Part shown: positions 52,298-63,236 of the stretch, in pieces
Position numbering within the stretch: the stretch's first letter is position 1
How the letters are laid out: every line of letters begins with the position of its first letter
DNA from: an uncultured Roseburia sp.
Lineage (GTDB): Bacteria > Bacillota > Clostridia > Lachnospirales > Lachnospiraceae
Assembly: GCA_947642555.1 (NCBI GenBank)
Contig: CANRSX010000006.1
Coordinates: forward strand, 62,001 to 126,000
DNA: 64,000 nucleotides
Direction of reading: 5' to 3'
Made by a program: the position numbers and the translations under genes
The notes under the pieces: model-generated
What the model was told of the DNA's origin: nothing
Seen by the model: only the letters and a program-made list of their open reading frames with translations
Database searches by the model: none

Positions 52298-53224
52298 ATG
52301 GATTATATTTTAGAAACGCGCGATCTCGTGAAATCCTACCGGGACAGAACCGTCGTCGATCACGTGAACCTGCACGTAAGGCGGGGGGAAATCTACGGCT
52401 TTGTCGGGCCGAACGGCGCCGGGAAAAGCACGGTGATGAAGCTTGTCATGCATCTTACTGCTCCCGATTCCGGCGAATCGTGCCTCTTCGGCGAAAAAAC
52501 AGGCGATAAAAATTTTGAGTGTTTCAAGCGCATCGGCTCGATCATCGAGAGCCCCTGCTTTTATGATCAGATCAGCGGACGGGAAAACCTCGCCCTGCAC
52601 TGCGAATATATGGGATATCACAATCACGAGCGGATTGACGAGGCGCTCGCGCTCACCGGGCTTTCCGACACCGGAAAAAAGACGGTCGCACACTATTCCA
52701 TGGGAATGAAGCAGCGGCTCGCCATCGCCCGCGCCATTCTGACCCGCCCAGAGCTTCTGATCTTAGACGAGCCGGTCAACGCCCTCGATCCCGGCGGAAT
52801 CCGTGAAATGCGCGATCTCTTCCGCCGTCTGAATCAGGATTACGGCGTCACGATCTTCCTCTCGAGCCATCTCTTATCGGAGGTGGAACAGATCGCGGAT
52901 ACCGTCGGGATCCTTCAGAACGGATCGCTGCTCGCCGAGACCTCCATGCGCGACATTCGGAAGTTTCAGGCGGAATATATCCTGTTAGAAACACCGGATA
53001 CCGCACAGGCATCCTGCCTGCTCAGTCAGAGCCTTGGGATCACGGATTTTGACGTGATATCCGAAACGCAGATCGGGATTTATGATAAAAAGGCGTCCGT
53101 AGAAGTTATTTCCGCCGCCTTAGTCCGCGACGGTGTGACGATTCTCGGGATTGCGAAAAACAAACGTTCCCTGGAGGATTATTTCTTCCGTATGACCGCC
53201 AGCAGAAATGAGGTGAATATATGA
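52298..53224 (+). CDS. ABC exporter ATP-binding protein, BcrA/lantibiotic-immunity type
   Basis: 308 residues from the ATG at 52298 (GAAAGGA ten bases upstream); a frame from 52145 exists but the 150 bases before have no ABC homology. Walker A GPNGAGKST, signature YSMGMKQRLAIARA, Walker B LLILDEPVNALD, and the H loop in FLSSHLLSEVEQ. The C-terminal extension is typical of BcrA/LanF-like proteins. It works with the next permease, probably to expel or resist a peptide antibiotic. Confidence 0.9.
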   Translation: MDYILETRDLVKSYRDRTVVDHVNLHVRRGEIYGFVGPNGAGKSTVMKLVMHLTAPDSGESCLFGEKTGDKNFECFKRIGSIIESPCFYDQISGRENLALHCEYMGYHNHERIDEALALTGLSDTGKKTVAHYSMGMKQRLAIARAILTRPELLILDEPVNALDPGGIREMRDLFRRLNQDYGVTIFLSSHLLSEVEQIADTVGILQNGSLLAETSMRDIRKFQAEYILLETPDTAQASCLLSQSLGITDFDVISETQIGIYDKKASVEVISAALVRDGVTILGIAKNKRSLEDYFFRMTASRNEVNI

Positions 53225-53901
53225 CACATCTGATCCGACTGGAATTAAAAAAAATACATCCGTGGCGCTATCTTCTGATCTCCGCCGCCGGAATCTTATG
53301 CTCCATGTTTTTTGTCTTTGTGGCGCTCCACGATTCCTCCGCCCGCACACGCACTTACGACGAGGCGTTCCGGACCGTGCAGATGATCTTCGCGTTTCTT
53401 TTTGTCATCTTCTTTTCCGTGATGAACGCCGCGGTCATCATCGGCGAATACAATCACGGAACCATCCGGCTGATGTTCACCTATCCGCTGGACAAAAAGA
53501 AACTGATCGCGGCAAAGCTTGTGCTGATCACATCTTTTATGGCGCTCTCCATCCTCTCCGGCTATCTGATCTGCGGCCTGTTCATCCTGGGCCTCGGCCG
53601 GGAACCCGGACTGTTTGCAAGGCCCTTTACGCCGGAGGTTATCACCGGTCAGCTGTCGGCCGCGCTGATGTCCACCGTCGTCTTCTGCTGTCTGGGCCTG
53701 CTGACCTTCGCCGTCGGAATGATAAAAAAGTCGGTGTCTGCGACAATTGTCAGCGCTATGTTTTTTATTTTCCTGCGGCAGCTCGTGATCGCCTCCATGC
53801 CGGAGCCGAAAGAAAATCTCATAATCGTCCTTGCGGCGGTCTGCATCACGGCGGCTGCGCTCCTGCGCACCTTTGCGCGGAATGTGACGGGGCTGGACTG
53901 A
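53221..53901 (+). CDS. ABC-2-type exporter permease
   Basis: 226 residues, starting inside the last codons of the ATPase gene (4-base overlap). Six membrane helices (for example YLLISAAGILCSMFFVFVAL; IFAFLFVIFFSVMNAAVII), with the conserved EYNHGTIRLMFTYPLDKKKL loop of BcrB/LanE-like permeases. It is membrane partner of the preceding ATPase and the last gene of the operon. Confidence 0.88.
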   Translation: MTHLIRLELKKIHPWRYLLISAAGILCSMFFVFVALHDSSARTRTYDEAFRTVQMIFAFLFVIFFSVMNAAVIIGEYNHGTIRLMFTYPLDKKKLIAAKLVLITSFMALSILSGYLICGLFILGLGREPGLFARPFTPEVITGQLSAALMSTVVFCCLGLLTFAVGMIKKSVSATIVSAMFFIFLRQLVIASMPEPKENLIIVLAAVCITAAALLRTFARNVTGLD

Positions 53902-53939
53902 GGTAATACAGGACTTTGCGGGCAGGCTCTCATTATTTA

Positions 53940-54242
53940 TCAGAAGCTGCCCGGTGTATAGCGCACTGTAACGATATGAACCTCTTTCTTTTGTTTCAGC
54001 ACACGATAAATGATAACATAGTTCTTCACGAACAACTGGCGATAATCTCCGTTTGCATAAACCCCCACGCTCCGGATTGCGCCACGCTCCGGGAATTGTT
54101 CCAAACTGAAAATTGCTGCTTCCAATTCGCCAACCATATTCAAAGCAGTGTCGGGTGCTGACAGATTTTCTGCGATATAGGTATAGATACCGTCCAGGTC
54201 CCGATAAGCGCGGGCATAAAGTTTTACAATGTATTTATCCAA
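53940..54242 (-). CDS. parE: RelE/ParE-family toxin
   Basis: About 100 residues if read from a TTG at 54242 preceded by GGAGG; this start matches the family N-terminus (DKYIVKLYARAYRDLDGIYT), while the upstream frame overlaps the antitoxin. Landmarks are YIAENLSAPDTALNMVGELE, LEQFPERGAI and the ending YRQLFVKNYVIIYRVLK. It overlaps the antitoxin gene by 8 bases, so both are made from one transcript. RelE members cut mRNA at the ribosome, ParE members poison gyrase; the sequence alone does not decide. Confidence 0.85.
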   Translation of the reverse strand: MDKYIVKLYARAYRDLDGIYTYIAENLSAPDTALNMVGELEAAIFSLEQFPERGAIRSVGVYANGDYRQLFVKNYVIIYRVLKQKKEVHIVTVRYTPGSF

Positions 54243-54498
54243 AGTGTTTCCTCCGTAAAGAAGAAAGCGCTTCTCCTGCGTCCAGCAGTACACCCTCGGC
54301 AGCATATTCCTTTTCTGCTTCGCTGATTGCTGCGTCTGTACGTGCTGTCTCTATCATTTCCTCGTATGCTTCAATACTCATAACTACCAAATCCCCGTAA
54401 CCGTTTTTTGTGATAAAAACCGGCTCACGTCTTGCATGGCAAATCTCGGAAATTTCTGTGGTATTTCTAAGGTCTGTAATCGGTCTGATCTGCGGCAT
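54235..54498 (-). CDS. Phd/YefM-family antitoxin
   Basis: 87 residues: PQIRPITDLRNTTEISEICH, then EPVFITKNGYGDLVVMSIEAYE, the complete Phd/YefM DNA-binding fold, followed by a flexible acidic C-terminus that would wrap the toxin. AAGGAG precedes the ATG. It is expected to repress the promoter at 54525-54553. Confidence 0.93.
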   Translation of the reverse strand: MPQIRPITDLRNTTEISEICHARREPVFITKNGYGDLVVMSIEAYEEMIETARTDAAISEAEKEYAAEGVLLDAGEALSSLRRKHFG

Positions 54499-54524
54499 AT
54501 TACAAATCTCCTTTCATGTTCATT

Positions 54525-54553
54525 ATTATAGCAGAATTATATACAAAATACAA
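54525..54553 (-). promoter_or_regulatory. Promoter of the yefM-parE type module
   Basis: Minus strand TTGTAT (54548-54553), a 17-base spacer and TATAAT (54525-54530), 27 bases before the antitoxin start. Confidence 0.8.
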
Positions 54554-54583
54554 GATTTTTATGTAAGAGAATCACCCACCTGC

Positions 54584-54626
54584 AAAAAAGAGGAGCCGCC
54601 CCTTCGGGCGCACTCCTCTTTTTTTA
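54584..54626. terminator. Terminator of the heat-shock operon (bidirectional)
   Basis: AAAAAAGAGGAG (54584-54595) pairs with CTCCTCTTTTTT (54613-54624), with an extra inner G+C stem and T runs both ways. It is 15 bases past the dnaJ stop. Confidence 0.9.
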
Positions 54627-54640
54627 TAGCTTTCTGCCGG

Positions 54641-55819
54641 TTAAATGTCATCCAGCGATTCCTTTAATTTGTCCATAAATCCCTTTTTCTTCTTCGGCTT
54701 CTCGGAGGAAGCGCCGCCGTCCGCACCGCCGTTCTTCTTCAGCGAACCTCCTGTCGCCTCGTCAAACTGGCGCAGCAGCTCCTTCGCCTCGGCGTTTAAG
54801 CCGGTCGGCGTCTGCACGACCAGATCCACGTAGTGGTCGCCCCGGACCGATTTGTTGCGAAGGGAGGGCACGCCCTTGCCCTTTAAGCGGATCCTGGTAT
54901 TCGTCTGCGTTCCGGCCTTCACCTCATAGAGCACGTCGCCGTCCACAGTCTTAATGCGGATCTCGCTGCCGAGCGCTGCCTGCGCAAACGAGATCTGCGC
55001 GGTGGAGTAGATGTTCATATCCTGGCGCTGGAGGGTCGGATGCCTGGAGACGACGACCTCCACAAGCAGGTCTCCTCTCGGTCCGCCGTTGGTCCCCGGC
55101 TCGCCCTTTTCCCGGATCCGGACGCTCTGCCCGTTGTCAATGCCGGCCGGAATGGATACCTGAATCTTTTTCCGGCTGGAGATGTAGCCGGTTCCGCGGC
55201 AGGAACCGCATTTCTCGCGCACGATCTTTCCGGAGCCGCCGCAGTCCGGACAGGTCTGCACATTCTGCACGGTCCCGAAAAACGACTGCTGGGTAAAGAC
55301 GACTTTTCCCTTGCCGCCGCATTTCGTACAGGTCTCCGGCGTCGTCCCCGGCTTTGCCCCTGTGCCGTGGCAGGTGGTGCACTCGTCTTTTAAGACCATC
55401 TCGATCTCTTTTTCGCAGCCAAACACTGCTTCTTCAAATGTAATACGGACACTGGTCCGCAGATTCGCGCCTTTCATCGGGCCGTCGTTGCTGCGCCGCC
55501 GTCCGCCGCCAAAGAAATCCCCGAAAATATCCCCGAAGATATCTCCCATATCCATACCGGAGAAATCGAAGCCGCCCGCACCGCCGCTGCCGTCAAAGGC
55601 CGCATGGCCGAACTGGTCGTACTGCCTGCGCTTCTCGGGATCGCTCAATACGGCGTATGCCTCCTGCGCTTCCTTGAACTTCGCTTCCGCCTCCTTATCC
55701 CCGGGGTTCATATCAGGATGGTACTTCTTGGCGAGAACGCGGAACGATTTTTTGATATCGGCGTCTGACGCATTCTTCTCAACGCCCAGGACTTCATAAT
55801 AATCTCTCTTATCTGCCAT
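54641..55819 (-). CDS. dnaJ: Chaperone protein DnaJ
   Basis: 392 residues. J domain [20 protein letters not shown] with HPD in [13 protein letters not shown], a Gly/Phe-rich linker ([20 protein letters not shown]), four CxxCxGxG zinc repeats ([39 protein letters not shown]) and the client-binding C-terminus. Class I co-chaperone of DnaK. The last ~30 residues are Lys-rich. It lies 132 bases after dnaK with a hairpin between. Confidence 0.97.
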   Translation of the reverse strand: MADKRDYYEVLGVEKNASDADIKKSFRVLAKKYHPDMNPGDKEAEAKFKEAQEAYAVLSDPEKRRQYDQFGHAAFDGSGGAGGFDFSGMDMGDIFGDIFGDFFGGGRRRSNDGPMKGANLRTSVRITFEEAVFGCEKEIEMVLKDECTTCHGTGAKPGTTPETCTKCGGKGKVVFTQQSFFGTVQNVQTCPDCGGSGKIVREKCGSCRGTGYISSRKKIQVSIPAGIDNGQSVRIREKGEPGTNGGPRGDLLVEVVVSRHPTLQRQDMNIYSTAQISFAQAALGSEIRIKTVDGDVLYEVKAGTQTNTRIRLKGKGVPSLRNKSVRGDHYVDLVVQTPTGLNAEAKELLRQFDEATGGSLKKNGGADGGASSEKPKKKKGFMDKLKESLDDI

Positions 55820-55860
55820 AATGACTCCTCTTTTTCATCCGGTTTCTTTACCGCACAAGA

Positions 55861-55888
55861 GGTTTCCGGATGTCGCCATCCGGAAACC
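55861..55888 (-). promoter_or_regulatory. Intercistronic hairpin between dnaK and dnaJ
   Basis: GGTTTCCGGATG / CATCCGGAAACC, a perfect 12-bp stem with a 4-base loop and no clear T tract. Probably an mRNA-processing or stabilising structure that lets dnaK and dnaJ levels differ. Confidence 0.7.
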
Positions 55889-55951
55889 CCGTAGTTTTTC
55901 TACTATGATGCCGGGGCAGAAGCATCCGCCCCCATGCCGCGCTTTCCCGGA

Positions 55952-58659
<2,708 letters not shown>

Positions 58660-58756
58660 CCCATATCCTCCATCCGTTACAGATCACCGGCACACATCCG
58701 GCCGTTCTGTTCTCTGTCAGCATTCCCGCCGCATTTTGCGAAAATACATGTATATG

Positions 58757-59803
58757 CTAAGTCTTTCCTCTCGGCCGGTCTAACATCCCGTCCAGAGATT
58801 TTTTCAGTACCTTCAGATTATCCATCACCATCTCGTAATCCATCCGCTTTGGCCCCACGATCCCGATCGTCCCGCGGACGCCCTCGCCCAGCTCGTAGGC
58901 CACGGTCACGACGCTGCAGTCGCGCATCGTCTGAATCGGGCTCTCGTCGCCGATATATACCTGAATCCCGGTATTCTCCTCCGAGAGATGCTCCGTCACA
59001 AGGCTCACCAGCTGCTGCTTCTCCTCAAAGGTCGAGATCAGCTCGCTCGCCTTCTCCGAGTCGCTTAGCTCCGGATATTTCAAGAAATTCGTCGTGCCGC
59101 TGGTGTAGACCCGGATGTCCTCGTCGGGCCCCATGGTCTCCGCCACCGTGTCGAGCACGTTGCTGATGATGTCGCTGTGGATCCCCGCCTGTTCCTTTAA
59201 CCGCGCGATCGTCGCAAGATTGATCTCCTGCAGCGCGAGCCCGTTTAAGCTGGAATTTAAGAGGATATTCAGCTTTAGCATCGTCTCATTGTCGATCGGC
59301 TCCGACACCGGGATGATCTTGTTCTTCACGAGATTTCCCTCGGTGACGATCACAGCCAGGACCTGCTCCGCATCCACATGCGAGAGCTGGATGAACTTCA
59401 CCTTGTTCTGGTGATAGCTCGGTGCAGTGACCATCGTCGCGTAATTCGTATTGTTCGCAAGCATCTTCGCGACCTGCTGCAACACCTGATCAACCCGCTC
59501 CGTATGCTCGATGACAAACTGCTTCATCTCCGCAACCTCGCGGTTCTTCTCCTCCATCAGATGGTCCACATAAAAGCGGTACCCCTTATCGGAAGGGATC
59601 CTGCCCGCCGAGGTGTGCGGCTGTAAAATGTAGCCCAGCTCCTCAAGATCCGCCATCTCATTGCGGATCGTCGCGGAACTTAAATTCAGATCCGTGTACT
59701 TTGAGATCGTCCGCGATCCCACCGGCTCCCCGGTCTCGAGATAATTCCGGATGATCGCGTTTAAAATTCTGATTTTTCGCTCATCTAATTCAAAATCGTC
59801 CAT
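58757..59803 (-). CDS. hrcA: Heat-inducible transcription repressor HrcA
   Basis: 348 residues, standard length. N-terminal winged helix: ERKIRILNAIIRNYLETGEP, SRTISKYTDLNLSSATIRNE and LEELGYILQPHTSAGRIPSD, a highly conserved stretch. The C-terminal GAF-like domain ends VRGTIGIVGPKRMDYEMVM. It binds CIRCE to repress the heat-shock operon and needs GroEL for activity in known species. First gene of the operon, immediately under the CIRCE element. Confidence 0.97.
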   Translation of the reverse strand: MDDFELDERKIRILNAIIRNYLETGEPVGSRTISKYTDLNLSSATIRNEMADLEELGYILQPHTSAGRIPSDKGYRFYVDHLMEEKNREVAEMKQFVIEHTERVDQVLQQVAKMLANNTNYATMVTAPSYHQNKVKFIQLSHVDAEQVLAVIVTEGNLVKNKIIPVSEPIDNETMLKLNILLNSSLNGLALQEINLATIARLKEQAGIHSDIISNVLDTVAETMGPDEDIRVYTSGTTNFLKYPELSDSEKASELISTFEEKQQLVSLVTEHLSEENTGIQVYIGDESPIQTMRDCSVVTVAYELGEGVRGTIGIVGPKRMDYEMVMDNLKVLKKSLDGMLDRPRGKT

Positions 59804-59849
59804 TCCTCATCTCCTGACAGTCTGAGTGGAGCTGCTTTCTTTTGGTTTA

Positions 59850-59876
59850 TTAGCACTCGTTTCTATGGAGTGCTAA
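59850..59876 (-). promoter_or_regulatory. CIRCE operator of the heat-shock operon
   Basis: TTAGCACTC - nine bases - GAGTGCTAA, a perfect CIRCE inverted repeat. It lies 13 bases downstream of the -10 box, at the start of transcription, where HrcA would block initiation. Confidence 0.97.
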
Positions 59877-59888
59877 CATCTGTATAAT

Positions 59889-59917
59889 AAGATAGCACCA
59901 ACTATTTTTTTTGTCAA
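59889..59917 (-). promoter_or_regulatory. Vegetative promoter of hrcA-grpE-dnaK-dnaJ
   Basis: Minus strand TTGACA (59912-59917), a 17-base spacer and TATCTT (59889-59894), just upstream of CIRCE. Confidence 0.85.
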
Positions 59918-60049
59918 CAGGGAATCGGGCAAAAATAAGGATTTTATTTTTTCTTAATAAATGCATGCAACAAAACGCGTTTCGTTCCGTCTTACCTTAT
60001 GAAAAGAAGAACATACCCGCCATCACAGATCCGCTGAAAGGAGGCTGTT

Positions 60050-61087
60050 ATGAAAAAAACACTCGTCACCCTTACACTTCTGGCCGGGCTGGCTGTCTGC
60101 AGCTGCGGTCCACACAGACCATCCGGGGATCCGCCGTCCGGCACAGCAGAACCGAACGGTCCGGCGCAGTCAGAGGCCGGAATTCCCGAACCCGGCAGCT
60201 CTGGTCCCTCGCAGCCGGCCGACGCAGACAACAGCGCATATAACGGCGCATCTGGCGCTGCAGATTCAGACGGTGAGGCCGCCACACGCGTCATCCAGGG
60301 CGGCCCTTACGGCGAGATCTCCCTTCGCCTGCCAAAGGGCTGGTCGTATGAAGCCATGCCTGTTGACAGTGATCCCTTAGCAGGCGGAGAATACGGCATT
60401 TCCTTTTACCCTGACGGAGAAGAGGACGGGCAGATCCGTGTCGTCTATATGGACCGGTTCGGGGTCTGCGGCACCGGCCTTGCGGAGGAGGAGGGAACCA
60501 TTGCGGGGTGTCCTGTCCGGATCGGAACCTACGACAATCATGCGTGCTGGGATTTCATTAAATTTAATGGCGACTATGAGGGCATCGTCGCAATGACCGC
60601 TTCCACAGACCTCTTGTGGTGGAAGGAATACGGCGACACCGCAACCGGGATTCTCGACACCCTCTCCTTTGACCGGGATCAGCGCGAAGGCGGCGCATAT
60701 CTTTACCGGTCTGATTCCGAGGTCTCCGAAGCCGGCCTCATGCTCTCTCTGACACATATCACGGAAAAGGGTGTCACACTTGTCTTCTATCAGTATGACC
60801 CGGACATCCTGTCGGACGATCTGAGCTTCGGGGAGGATTTTACGCTGGAGCGGCAGAAGGGCGATATCTGGGAGCCAGTGCCGGTTATCATAGAAGGAGA
60901 TTATGCGTTTGACGCCGTTGCACATCCGATCCCGGCCGGCGAAACCCTGGAGTCGGACCTGGACTGGAGTCCGCTGTACGGTGATCTGACACCGGGGACC
61001 TACCGGATCAGCAAAACGATCTTAATGTCCCGCAAGGGCGGCGGATCCGATACGTATACGATCACGGCGGAATTCCTGCTGAATTAA
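60050..61087 (+). CDS. Lipoprotein with C-terminal Ig-like domain (Big_14 type)
   Basis: 345 residues after AAAGGAGG. Signal peptide KKTLVTLTLLAGLAVCSCG with a lipobox (CSC), then a ~60-residue Ser/Pro/Gly-rich linker. The middle (EISLRLPKGWSYEAM to WDFIKFNGDYEGIVAM) is beta-rich and unassigned. The last ~100 residues (GVTLVFYQYDPDILSDDL, then DLTPGTYRISKTI) match the Ig-like domain with the LxPGxYRI ending seen in many clostridial lipoproteins. Surface-exposed; function unknown. Single gene. Confidence 0.75.
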   Translation: MKKTLVTLTLLAGLAVCSCGPHRPSGDPPSGTAEPNGPAQSEAGIPEPGSSGPSQPADADNSAYNGASGAADSDGEAATRVIQGGPYGEISLRLPKGWSYEAMPVDSDPLAGGEYGISFYPDGEEDGQIRVVYMDRFGVCGTGLAEEEGTIAGCPVRIGTYDNHACWDFIKFNGDYEGIVAMTASTDLLWWKEYGDTATGILDTLSFDRDQREGGAYLYRSDSEVSEAGLMLSLTHITEKGVTLVFYQYDPDILSDDLSFGEDFTLERQKGDIWEPVPVIIEGDYAFDAVAHPIPAGETLESDLDWSPLYGDLTPGTYRISKTILMSRKGGGSDTYTITAEFLLN

Positions 61088-61121
61088 TGTGCCGCACTTT
61101 GCGTGGCAGCGTCTGCAGTAA

Positions 61122-61171
61122 AAAAGGGAGCCGCAGACTGACCCTGCCGGGCCGGTCTGCGGCTCCTTTTT
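61122..61171. terminator. Bidirectional terminator
   Basis: AAAAAGGGAGCCGCAGAC (61121-61138) pairs with GTCTGCGGCTCCTTTTT (61155-61171), with T runs on both strands. It closes the lipoprotein gene and the convergent efflux operon. Confidence 0.85.
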
Positions 61172-61209
61172 AAAATAAGCTGACTCGCAATGCGCGGCAG
61201 CGTTTGTTT

Positions 61210-62538
61210 TTATTCGTATCGCAGCGCGTCGATGACCTCCATCTTCGACGCCTTGTTCGCCGGATAGTATCCGAAGAATACGCCGGTCAGCATCGAGAAG
61301 AACAGCGAGAGCATGATCGCCTGGCCGGACGGATGTACCTTCATAATAATAAAATCCGCATATTCCGCGTACATATTCTGAATGATAAACTCCGCCGCCA
61401 TACCGAGCAGCGCGCCGATCCCGACCCCGATCAGGATCCCGATGATCCCGCCGATTAAGCAGAGCACAATCGCCTCGATGACAAACTGCATCCGGATCGT
61501 GCGCCGTTTGGCTCCGAGCGCCATACGCACGCCGATCTCCCGCGTGCGCTCCGTGATGGAGACAAGCATAATATTCATGACGCCGACGCCTCCCACGATC
61601 AGGGAGATCGCCGCGATCCCGGAGACCGCAACCGTGACGACATTCAGCACTGTGTTGATCATCCCGAGGTCCGACTGCATATTGTAAGCGTAAATCTCAA
61701 ACTTCTCGTTGTTCGCATAGATCTCGCTAAAATACTCCATGATATGATTCGTCGCCTGATCCACATCCGCTAAAGGCGTCAGAAGCAGGTTAAAATATTC
61801 ATAGCCCGCCTGATCCGAGCCCTGGAGCTTAAAGCTGGTCTGAATCGGCACCATCATCTGTGTGGAACGGTCCTTTTCCGGAATCGTCGGATCAATTTTT
61901 CCGAACAGCGCCTGATTGTACTCGTAGACGCCCACCACGACAAAGTCAAAAATACTTCCGTCTGAGGTCGTGACGGAAATCTGCTCCCCGATGGGGTCTT
62001 TGCCGTTAAAATACCGTTCCGCCATGATATCCGCGATCACACAGACGCGTTTTTTCCCGCTGTTATCCGCCGCCGTCAGGCTCCTGCCGGCATGCATGTC
62101 AAGCTTCATAAAGTCAAGGTACTCCGGCGTGATACCTTCGATCACGACATTGGCGTAATTGTCGGAATTCTTCGGATCCACGATCTGTCCGCCTCCTAAA
62201 TAATTTTCCGCCGCAATGCCGCTGACCTCATCCGGGTACGCGGCGATCAGCCCGTCGATCATCTCCTGGGAGACGTAATCCTCATCCGTCATCTCCGGAT
62301 AAATCCAGGTCTCCCACTCCTCGTCGGTCTCGGGGTATCTCGCCTGCACGTATGCGCTCACCGTATTGCCGCCTAAGGAATTCATCGTCGCGGTCAGCGT
62401 GCTCTGGATCGAGCCTCCGATCGTCGTGATGATGATCACCGAGCTGATGCCGATGATGATGCCAAGCATGGTGAGGAGGGCGCGCATCTTATTTGCGATA
62501 ATACTGGCAAACGCCTCTTTTATATTTTCCAGAAACAT
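61210..62538 (-). CDS. MacB/FtsX-type ABC transporter permease
   Basis: 442 residues: an N-terminal helix with the conserved KEAFASIIANKMRALLTMLG and GIIIGISSVIIITTIG, a ~220-residue extracytoplasmic MacB periplasmic-core-like domain (GITPEYLDFMKLDMHAGRSL; CVIADIMAERYFNGKDPIGE), then three helices with GGVGVMNIMLVSITERTREI and GVFFGYYPANKASKMEVIDA. Works with the next two genes as a tripartite-like exporter of peptides, antibiotics or lipids adapted to a single membrane. Shares its first base with the stop of the ATPase gene. Confidence 0.92.
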   Translation of the reverse strand: MFLENIKEAFASIIANKMRALLTMLGIIIGISSVIIITTIGGSIQSTLTATMNSLGGNTVSAYVQARYPETDEEWETWIYPEMTDEDYVSQEMIDGLIAAYPDEVSGIAAENYLGGGQIVDPKNSDNYANVVIEGITPEYLDFMKLDMHAGRSLTAADNSGKKRVCVIADIMAERYFNGKDPIGEQISVTTSDGSIFDFVVVGVYEYNQALFGKIDPTIPEKDRSTQMMVPIQTSFKLQGSDQAGYEYFNLLLTPLADVDQATNHIMEYFSEIYANNEKFEIYAYNMQSDLGMINTVLNVVTVAVSGIAAISLIVGGVGVMNIMLVSITERTREIGVRMALGAKRRTIRMQFVIEAIVLCLIGGIIGILIGVGIGALLGMAAEFIIQNMYAEYADFIIMKVHPSGQAIMLSLFFSMLTGVFFGYYPANKASKMEVIDALRYE

Positions 62539-63236
62539 CAGCGTCCACCCCCTTTATCCCCGACGATCTCCCCGTCCAGAAGCGTCACGATCCGCTGTGT
62601 CTCCGCCGCCAGCTCCTGGGAGTGGGTGATTAAGACCACAGTCTTGCCCTGCTCCTCGTGCAGCTTGTGAAACAGGTCCATCACCATATGGCCGGTCTTT
62701 GAGTCGAGGGCTCCGGTCGGCTCGTCGGCTAAAATGATCGCCGGATCATTGATCATGGCCCGGGCGATGGCCACACGCTGCTTCTGCCCGCCGGAGAGCT
62801 CATTCGGGCGGTGGTTCGCGCGGTCCGCCATATCCACCATCTCAAGCATCTCCATCGCGCGCTCCTTCTGATTTCGGATCTTTTCCTCCCCGTACATCAG
62901 GGGAACCATCACATTTTTTAACGCGTTCGCGCGCGGCAGCAGATTAAAATTCTGAAACACAAATCCGATCCTGCGGTTTCGGATATTGCTGCGCACCTCG
63001 TCGCTCATCTCGTTTACATCCTGTCCCTCCAGAAAATAATTTCCCGAAGTCTGCCGGTCGAGCACGCCGATGATGTTCATCAGCGTACTTTTTCCGGAGC
63101 CGGATTCCCCGACGATCGAGACAAATTCACCTTTGCTCACGCTTAAATCGATGCCGTGCAGGATCTCGAGTTCATTCGGCTTTCCTTCATAATAGGTCTT
63201 TATAATATGCTCCATCCGGATTACTGATTCACTCAC
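62538..63236 (-). CDS. MacB/LolD-type ABC transporter ATP-binding protein
   Basis: 232 residues. Walker [15 protein letters not shown] loop [19 protein letters not shown], signature [14 protein letters not shown], Walker [16 protein letters not shown] loop [10 protein letters not shown]. Typical of macrolide-exporter/LolD-like ATPases. Overlaps both neighbours by one base, so the three genes are tightly coupled. Confidence 0.95.
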   Translation of the reverse strand: MSESVIRMEHIIKTYYEGKPNELEILHGIDLSVSKGEFVSIVGESGSGKSTLMNIIGVLDRQTSGNYFLEGQDVNEMSDEVRSNIRNRRIGFVFQNFNLLPRANALKNVMVPLMYGEEKIRNQKERAMEMLEMVDMADRANHRPNELSGGQKQRVAIARAMINDPAIILADEPTGALDSKTGHMVMDLFHKLHEEQGKTVVLITHSQELAAETQRIVTLLDGEIVGDKGGGR

